From positions 1 to 28,181 of the forward strand of contig JAUYSA010000267.1 of NCBI GenBank assembly GCA_030696545.1: 28,181 nt of DNA. Direction: 5' to 3'. The DNA comes from Hyphomonadaceae bacterium (GTDB taxonomy: Bacteria; Pseudomonadota; Alphaproteobacteria; Caulobacterales; Hyphomonadaceae). The position numbers and the translations under genes were made by a program. Position 1 is the stretch's first letter. The number at the start of each line of letters is the position of its first letter. Shown piece after piece: positions 23,328 through 28,181 of this stretch. Under the pieces are notes generated by a model. It saw only the letters and a program-made list of their open reading frames with translations, was not told the origin of the DNA and did not search any database.

Positions 23328-25559
23328 ATGCCTGTAAAAACTGAGTTTGAGCGGGCTGGGCGGGGCTCGTGGCGTATGGGCACGCCAAAGCTCGCCTCTG
23401 ATAAGCCCAGATTGGCTTTTTTCCGCCCCTGTAACCCATCGCCGCCGCCGTTCATACGCCAGCACCTAGATGAACACGTCCTCTGTCTTGAGACATTTTT
23501 CGATGTGATTCTCATCGAAGAGGACTGCGACTACGACCAGATTTGCGGCAAAATCCAACCCGATCTTTCGCTCTTCGAGTCGGGCGTTTACGCGCGTGCG
23601 GAACGTCGTATCAGGAACACTCACCGGCATGCGGGCATTCCGAAGATCGGCCTCTTGAATTCGGACGCCTATTGCCCATCCCGCTCGGTCTTTCTTTCTG
23701 ACATGGATGAATGGGGAGTAGAAACCTTCTTCACCATTTCCATGACGTTGCGAGATCGTGCGCCGCAGCTTTTTCGTGACCGTCTTTTCGTGTGGCCAAA
23801 TTTCGCCGATTCAAAACGTTTTCGCACATATCCAGGTGGGAAGCAGACATGCATCGTGTTTGCCGGAAGCCATGCACCTCACTATCCATGGCGCAGCCGG
23901 GTCAATCGCCTGCTTAGCGCTCGCTTCCCTATCAATGCACTTCCGCATGGCGGCTGGGAGGCTACCGAACGCACAACCAGCATGATTTCGGGAGATGCGT
24001 ATGCACTGGCGCTAAGCAGTGCCCTCATCGCCCCAACTTGCGGAACGGTGGCAAATGAACTCGTGCGTAAGCACCTCGAGATTCCGGCGTGCGGCGCTAT
24101 GCTACTCACAGAGCGGACGGCTGCAGTAGAAGCAGCTGGGTTCGTGGACATGGAAACATGCGTTTTCGCGAGCGAAGAGGATGTCGTTGATAAAGTGCAG
24201 CACCTGCTTGCCAATCCTGATGAAATTGCCCGCATCTCAGCAAACGGACAAGCATTGGCGCACGCGCGCCATGATCTCAAGCACCGGAATCAGATCTTCC
24301 AATGGTATGAGCTAAACCGGCGTGCAAACCCGAATGAAACGATTGCCCAGCCGGATCCCTTCAGAAACATGGTGCTGCAAAAATGTGAGCAGAGCGATTT
24401 GTTGGCACCGCAAATAGTCAGCTCCGGCCGCGACTGGGCGCTCATAGTGGCTGGCGACGATGCAGCTGAGGCAGGCAAGCCAGATACCGCGAGATCAAAA
24501 TATCTTGCTGCCATCAACTATCACTACGAAGCAGAAGCTGCTGTCGGATTGGCGCGGCTGGCGCTGCGAGGCGGCAACGCAACACTCGGAAAAAAGTGGG
24601 TGCGGGACTCCATCATTCGAATAACTTATCAGCGCGGAGCCGCCGAGCCAGATCCTGTCGAATGGTCGGTGTTTATCCTGTCGACGCTCTGCGCGGGCAA
24701 CATACACAAAGCAGTTGCAGCCGCGCGGCAGTACCACCACTTGACGCACAATGAACTAGCCCGGACTCGCTACTTGGTGCATCGATTGAGCGGAGCACAA
24801 GCTCGGCAGGCGCCGGATCGCCGACGCTTAAGCATTCATCGTGACTTGACGGTGCCTTGGGCTGCATGGATCGGCGATGTTTCGCAGATGCTGGAAGCAT
24901 GCGGTCAAACAGATCTGTCGCGACGCGCCGCGGCACTTTCGTCAACCGCGGACCCTGCCGAAGCCGTCTCCCGTTTGGGCCCAAGCGTGGGCCGACGCAG
25001 AATCGGCCGAAGGTCGCAGGAAGTTTCTCGTCACTATTGGTCCAAGCTAGGCCTGCGGTCCCGACTCAGACAGGTGCGGGGACAGCTGAGACCACAAGCG
25101 CCTGCCATCGAAAACCCCATGCCAAGCATAATTGGCGGACGACGCATAGAAACCATTGCCCTTATCGGCGTTGCGTCTGACGATCGTGTCGGAGAATGGG
25201 CGCGCCACGCGTGCCGTCGCAGCACAGAGCCTTGCGCACTCGTAACCGTCGGCGACCCACCAAGCTCTGACACACCCCTTCAGTTCATCCCGGATCGCGG
25301 CAACGACGCGTTTGGCAGCGGTCGCCTTTTGCCGATACCCTTGAACGATCAAAGCATGGCCATTGTCGGCACCGCAGCGGCCACGCACTGGCCTTGTGAA
25401 GCATTTAAGAACGCAATGTTGGTGGTGCTAACAAACGCCAACATGGATACGGCACAAGCTTTCGCGATCGACTTCAACTCTGACGGCGCTTGGCGTCAGA
25501 TTGACCTTCCCGAGCAGATACTCGCGTTGGGCGTTGCTGCTTGGGAGCGCAACCAATAG
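23328..25559 (+). CDS. large CgeB-like glycosyltransferase with TPR-like and unassigned C-terminal regions
   Basis: About 743 aa from the ATG at 23328; a GTG at 23298 and an ATG at 23376 are possible starts, and none has a clear ribosome site. Residues about 30-320 form a GT-B-like unit: FVWPNF and IVFAGSH, then ACGAMLLTERT...LLANPDEIARISANG (about 254-310), which matches the CgeB/Glyco_trans_1_2 C-terminal half that binds the nucleotide sugar. Residues about 370-430 look like tetratricopeptide helices (AGKPDTARSKYLAAI, AEAAVGLARLALRGG). About 310 further residues, basic near 560-600 and then alpha/beta-looking, match nothing I know. It probably transfers a sugar to the glycan made upstream. 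Base composition is lower in GC than the operon. Confidence 0.75.
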   Translation: MPVKTEFERAGRGSWRMGTPKLASDKPRLAFFRPCNPSPPPFIRQHLDEHVLCLETFFDVILIEEDCDYDQICGKIQPDLSLFESGVYARAERRIRNTHRHAGIPKIGLLNSDAYCPSRSVFLSDMDEWGVETFFTISMTLRDRAPQLFRDRLFVWPNFADSKRFRTYPGGKQTCIVFAGSHAPHYPWRSRVNRLLSARFPINALPHGGWEATERTTSMISGDAYALALSSALIAPTCGTVANELVRKHLEIPACGAMLLTERTAAVEAAGFVDMETCVFASEEDVVDKVQHLLANPDEIARISANGQALAHARHDLKHRNQIFQWYELNRRANPNETIAQPDPFRNMVLQKCEQSDLLAPQIVSSGRDWALIVAGDDAAEAGKPDTARSKYLAAINYHYEAEAAVGLARLALRGGNATLGKKWVRDSIIRITYQRGAAEPDPVEWSVFILSTLCAGNIHKAVAAARQYHHLTHNELARTRYLVHRLSGAQARQAPDRRRLSIHRDLTVPWAAWIGDVSQMLEACGQTDLSRRAAALSSTADPAEAVSRLGPSVGRRRIGRRSQEVSRHYWSKLGLRSRLRQVRGQLRPQAPAIENPMPSIIGGRRIETIALIGVASDDRVGEWARHACRRSTEPCALVTVGDPPSSDTPLQFIPDRGNDAFGSGRLLPIPLNDQSMAIVGTAAATHWPCEAFKNAMLVVLTNANMDTAQAFAIDFNSDGAWRQIDLPEQILALGVAAWERNQ

Positions 25560-25789
25560 CCCTTGGGTCAGACCTTGAGCGCCGGGGTGTGCGCCAGTGG
25601 TCACGGATATTGCGCCGTGCCGCCTTTTGGCCTGAGCCAATAATTGGCTAGATCACTGAACAGCGTGTCTGCAGCTCCAAGCCTGCGAGAATGAACTGTA
25701 TAATGGCAGTTGATGCGGCGTTGAAATGCACCCTCGACGCACGCCCGCTGCACGCACTTCTCGGACTGCTCTCCGTATATCTTGCAAGT
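25560..25789. other. convergent intergenic region between the two glycosyltransferase genes
   Basis: About 230 nt with no convincing gene. The only structure noticed is the inverted repeat AGCCAAT-A-ATTGGCT at 25635-25649, which could fold into a short hairpin on either strand but lacks a T-tract. It may serve as a weak two-way terminator. Confidence 0.5.
25635..25649. repeat. inverted repeat AGCCAAT-A-ATTGGCT
   Basis: A perfect 7-1-7 inverted repeat midway between converging genes. As RNA it gives a 6-bp stem with a 3-nt loop. Position suggests a terminator or a protein-binding site; there is no further evidence. Confidence 0.4.
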
Positions 25790-26740
25790 CTAGCGGATCG
25801 CAGAAAAAATATCACAGCCGACAAGCTTGGTGTGCTTCGGCTTGCACATCATCCAGCGAAGCCACAGCTTCACGCGCTTGAACCTATTTACCCCTTGCCG
25901 CTGGGCGACTGCTCGTAAAAAGGGGGTATGCGCAAGGCTCTCCCAGTATATCCACGACCAGGGGTGATAACCTGTCGACAGCCAAGGTTTTTCAGGACCC
26001 GTATAATGCACAATCAAAGGCCGCTGATCGCCAAGCTGCATTTCCGCGGGGATTGTCCGCACCTCCCAAGACACCGATTGGCGGCGCTGCACATTCCAGG
26101 CAACACTAAGGGGGAGCCAATCGTTGTGGAAGACGTGGTTAAGTGCATCCTGGTCGTTGAAAGGCAGTTCACGGCCATGCTCTGCCAAAAACTCGATCGT
26201 CTTGCTGAATAGCTTCTTTTCGCGCACCTGCTGAAGATCAATCACGAGTATGCCCGCGTTGAAATATTTTCCTTCCGGCAGGCTCCAGCGTTCGTGGAAC
26301 AGCTGACCGTTCCCGTAATCGGGAGCAAGAAAGCCATCAACCACGGCGCCCAACGGCCTGCTCTGTAGATCGGTGCGCCAAAGCTCTGAGATATCGCCGA
26401 TAACGGTGATGTCTGCGTCGAGATACACTATGCGACGACAATCTACAGGTGCCAGTTTTTCAAGCCCCAGGCGATACAACGTGGAACGGGTCAGGTGTTC
26501 GCGAGCCTGGAAGGCTGGCACGTCATCGTTACCAATCTCGATCCAGACAAACGCAGCGTTCGGAGCAAGACGTTCAATCTGCTTTTGTAGATCGGGTCCG
26601 ACGCCTTCTTGAACGATGATAAAGCGAAAGCGCGAAGCCTTACCGTACCTGCTGACGGATGCGATTACAGCCGCCGCATGCACGGCATAGTTGGCGTCGA
26701 TACCGAGTGCTACGTCGATCACTTCATCCTGCACGGTCAT
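25790..26740 (-). CDS. family 8 glycosyltransferase (LPS-type hexosyltransferase)
   Basis: A 316-aa GT-A fold retaining transferase that should use UDP-glucose or UDP-galactose. It starts with IDVALGIDANYAVHAAAVIASV, shown here as two parts IDVALGIDANY and AVHAAAVIASV. The metal-binding DxD is YLDADITV (Asp108, Asp110). The C-terminal HYTGPEKPW is the conserved HxxGxxKPW motif. Such enzymes add glucose or galactose to LPS core or other surface glycans. The ATG at 26740 is preferred; an upstream GTG at 26800 would add 20 residues with no family similarity. It is transcribed toward the CgeB-like gene, outside the plus-strand operon, so it is separately controlled. Confidence 0.9.
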   Translation of the reverse strand: MTVQDEVIDVALGIDANYAVHAAAVIASVSRYGKASRFRFIIVQEGVGPDLQKQIERLAPNAAFVWIEIGNDDVPAFQAREHLTRSTLYRLGLEKLAPVDCRRIVYLDADITVIGDISELWRTDLQSRPLGAVVDGFLAPDYGNGQLFHERWSLPEGKYFNAGILVIDLQQVREKKLFSKTIEFLAEHGRELPFNDQDALNHVFHNDWLPLSVAWNVQRRQSVSWEVRTIPAEMQLGDQRPLIVHYTGPEKPWLSTGYHPWSWIYWESLAHTPFLRAVAQRQGVNRFKRVKLWLRWMMCKPKHTKLVGCDIFSAIR

Positions 26741-27216
26741 GATCCTGCGTACCCAAATCTTCTCTTGGTTCCCAGCCTTAGCCTTGGGACCATTCACCAC
26801 GCGCGTCGAAGTAGAAGGCGATATCCGCTCATGTCGTCAGTATGTCGCTTCCGTGCGTACGAGCAGACCGACTTGCATATCAATCCCAGCAAGGTTTCTA
26901 TCGCCCACGGCTTAGGATGCGCAGCAAACAATGGGCCAGATTGCTATTGGCTGCCCATCCCGCATCGAACCGGAAAAAGGTTTACCGATCCAGATGCGGT
27001 TTGGAACCAAGGCTGGGTGCCCCACAGTTAACCAAACAGACAAAGACTAAACATGGCTGGATCCGCCTTATTGAGGATCGGAAGATCTGTCGACCTGCAA
27101 TTGCCGCAGCCAACGCGTCATTTCCGGCGCCCCCAGAATCAATATCAGCATTTCAATAAATTCTACCGACCACGACCCCACCAGGTTCGCAGTCGGCCTG
27201 CCTCAAGTTCGACTTC
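26741..27216. other. 476-nt region without a convincing gene
   Basis: Several frames are open for 60-140 codons here but none gives a recognisable protein. The region separates two minus-strand genes and should hold the GT8 promoter, which I could not place. It contains the imperfect inverted repeat at 26767-26791 and an isolated GTTAACC at about 27028. It is less GC-rich than the rest of the window. Confidence 0.45.
26767..26791 (-). repeat. imperfect inverted repeat in the GT8 leader
   Basis: GGTTCCCA (26767-26774) pairs with TGGGACC (26785-26791) with one bulged base, enclosing 10 nt. On the minus strand it lies 27 nt before the GT8 ATG and could form a leader hairpin. Confidence 0.3.
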
Positions 27217-28181
27217 TTAAAGAATGCTGTCCAGATCATGGATCGCCACGTGGAACGCAGACGCGTGCTGACCATACGAAACGGAAAGATCAGCGTGGGA
27301 AGCCAAATCAGCAGCCGTTCCGCCTGCATACCAATTGGCGGCCACCGACCATTCCGCCACATATTTATGATGAAGTAGGCCGGGCCCGGACGACCGCCCA
27401 ACGAAGCTGATCGTGTCGGAGCCATCTGTCGTATCAATGAGAGCCAGAGCTTCGACTTCCAGTGAGATTGTCTCATTGGGCATCGCACCTACCTCGTCCG
27501 AGACATCGTCAGCCTCCAAAACCGGCTGCGCCTCTTCACCGAATGTCAGCGAAACGTCGTACGCTTTGAGTGTCGCGCCCGAAGCAAGCAGAACCTCCGT
27601 CGAACCGTGGACGACGTTACCCTCCTCGTCCGTATATTCTGGACCAACGCCTCCAAGATCTATCGATTGAATGCCGACGTCTGCGAGCAGCTTCAACTCT
27701 GAAGCCTGCGAAGAGCCATCCTGATTGACGTCTTCCCACACCAGGAAGTCACCGAATGATTGGTCGTCAGTTGAGAGGTAGCCGTCGCCATTTGAATCGA
27801 AAGCACCGAGCCCCTCAAGGTCGGTTGCTGCACCCGGCAAATCAGTCACGAATGAGATCTCCGAAATGCCGTTGATCAGGCCATCGCGGTTTCGATCAAT
27901 CGCCAGAAATGCATTTCCAGCACCCGCCCAGCTCCCTATTTCGGTTGCGCCGTCGCCATCAAAGTCAAACGAGACCCCAGAAACTAGATTCAGACCTCCG
28001 CCGCTGAGATCAAGCACAATCGGCGGCGCTCCGCTCGCAGCCTCGAAAATAACGTCGACGAAGTAGTTGGCGGCATTCCAAGTTTCGGTTGGCCGCGCCA
28101 GGGCGCTACCATAACCGAAGACTCCGTTGCCATTCGTTGTTCCACCAACGAAGACTGTGCTTTGCGGAGCACTGATCGTGC
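27217..28181 (-). CDS. C-terminal part of a secreted-type DUF4082 and calcium-binding protein (cut by window edge)
   Basis: The frame is open from the right window edge to a TAA at 27219..27217, giving 320 visible residues; the start lies outside. Residues 1-47 match the end of a DUF4082 domain (GNGVFGYGS, then WNAANYFVDVIFE). Four Asp-rich loops follow: DFDGDGATE (72-80), DRNRDGLIN (95-103), DSNGDGYLS (128-136) and DVNQDGSSQASE (150-161). These resemble the EF-hand/dockerin-like segments (LDLDGDG...DRNGDG) near the C-termini of large exported RTX-type proteins. No cysteine is visible and the composition is acidic, as expected of an exported calcium-binding protein. The export route cannot be read from this part. 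Function (adhesin, surface-layer or matrix protein) is inferred. Confidence 0.82.
   Translation of the reverse strand, partial: TISAPQSTVFVGGTTNGNGVFGYGSALARPTETWNAANYFVDVIFEAASGAPPIVLDLSGGGLNLVSGVSFDFDGDGATEIGSWAGAGNAFLAIDRNRDGLINGISEISFVTDLPGAATDLEGLGAFDSNGDGYLSTDDQSFGDFLVWEDVNQDGSSQASELKLLADVGIQSIDLGGVGPEYTDEEGNVVHGSTEVLLASGATLKAYDVSLTFGEEAQPVLEADDVSDEVGAMPNETISLEVEALALIDTTDGSDTISFVGRSSGPGLLHHKYVAEWSVAANWYAGGTAADLASHADLSVSYGQHASAFHVAIHDLDSIL

Noticed and set aside
26609..27031. 140-codon plus-strand open frame overlapping the GT8 start and running into the gap
   Set aside because: Half of it is antisense to the GT8 gene and the rest resembles no protein. No ribosome site was found.
28017..28017. 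GTG at 28017 as the start of a 266-aa calcium-binding protein
   Set aside because: The same frame stays open to the window edge and encodes a DUF4082-like ending, so the gene is partial rather than starting here.

Overview
The window is a high-GC stretch of a Gram-negative chromosome, most likely from an alphaproteobacterium. Caulobacterales or Hyphomonadaceae is my best guess. The reasons are the protein families present, two promoter-like sites resembling the Caulobacter housekeeping consensus (TTGACGS-spacer-GCTANAWC), and a CtrA-like TTAA/TTAACCAT site. The taxonomy is inference. No insertion sequence, CRISPR array, integrase or phage gene was seen.

Left part (1-5321), housekeeping genes: a pterin-4a-carbinolamine dehydratase, a small unknown protein, a lipoprotein, a bioB-HAD phosphatase pair joined by a TGATG overlap, an APC-family amino acid permease ending in a strong hairpin, and a stand-alone receiver protein with an arginine-rich tail.

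Middle part (5565-15173), sugar-nucleotide supply mixed with housekeeping: hldE (ADP-heptose for LPS core), ugd (UDP-glucuronate) and a UDP-glucuronate decarboxylase (UDP-xylose), the last followed 11 nt later by an AGE-family epimerase/isomerase. Then come a convergent LhgO-like FAD oxidoreductase, glutamine-dependent NAD synthetase, tRNA-Arg(CCG) and a GumN/TraB-family lipoprotein.

Right part (15412-23184), a tightly packed surface-glycan operon: hexapeptide acyltransferase, Gfo/Idh/MocA dehydrogenase, DegT aminotransferase 1, an intergenic hairpin, SDR epimerase/dehydratase, DegT aminotransferase 2, ABC exporter permease (Wzm type), ABC ATPase with a Wzt-like C-terminal domain, and a NeuD/PglD/PerB-like N-acetyltransferase. 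Most junctions are overlapping stop/start codons. The first three genes look like a route to a 3-acetamido sugar. The second aminotransferase and the NeuD-like enzyme look like a route to a 4-acetamido sugar. The ABC pair would export a finished glycan chain.

Right edge (23185-28181) is less GC-rich and looser. It has a large CgeB-like glycosyltransferase with a TPR-like and an unassigned C-terminal region, a GT8 glycosyltransferase on the minus strand, about 480 bp without a convincing gene, and the C-terminal 320 residues of a secreted-type protein cut by the window edge. That protein carries the end of a DUF4082 domain and four Asp-rich calcium-binding loops. The layout recalls the S-LPS clusters that anchor calcium-binding S-layers in Caulobacter, but that link is a hypothesis.
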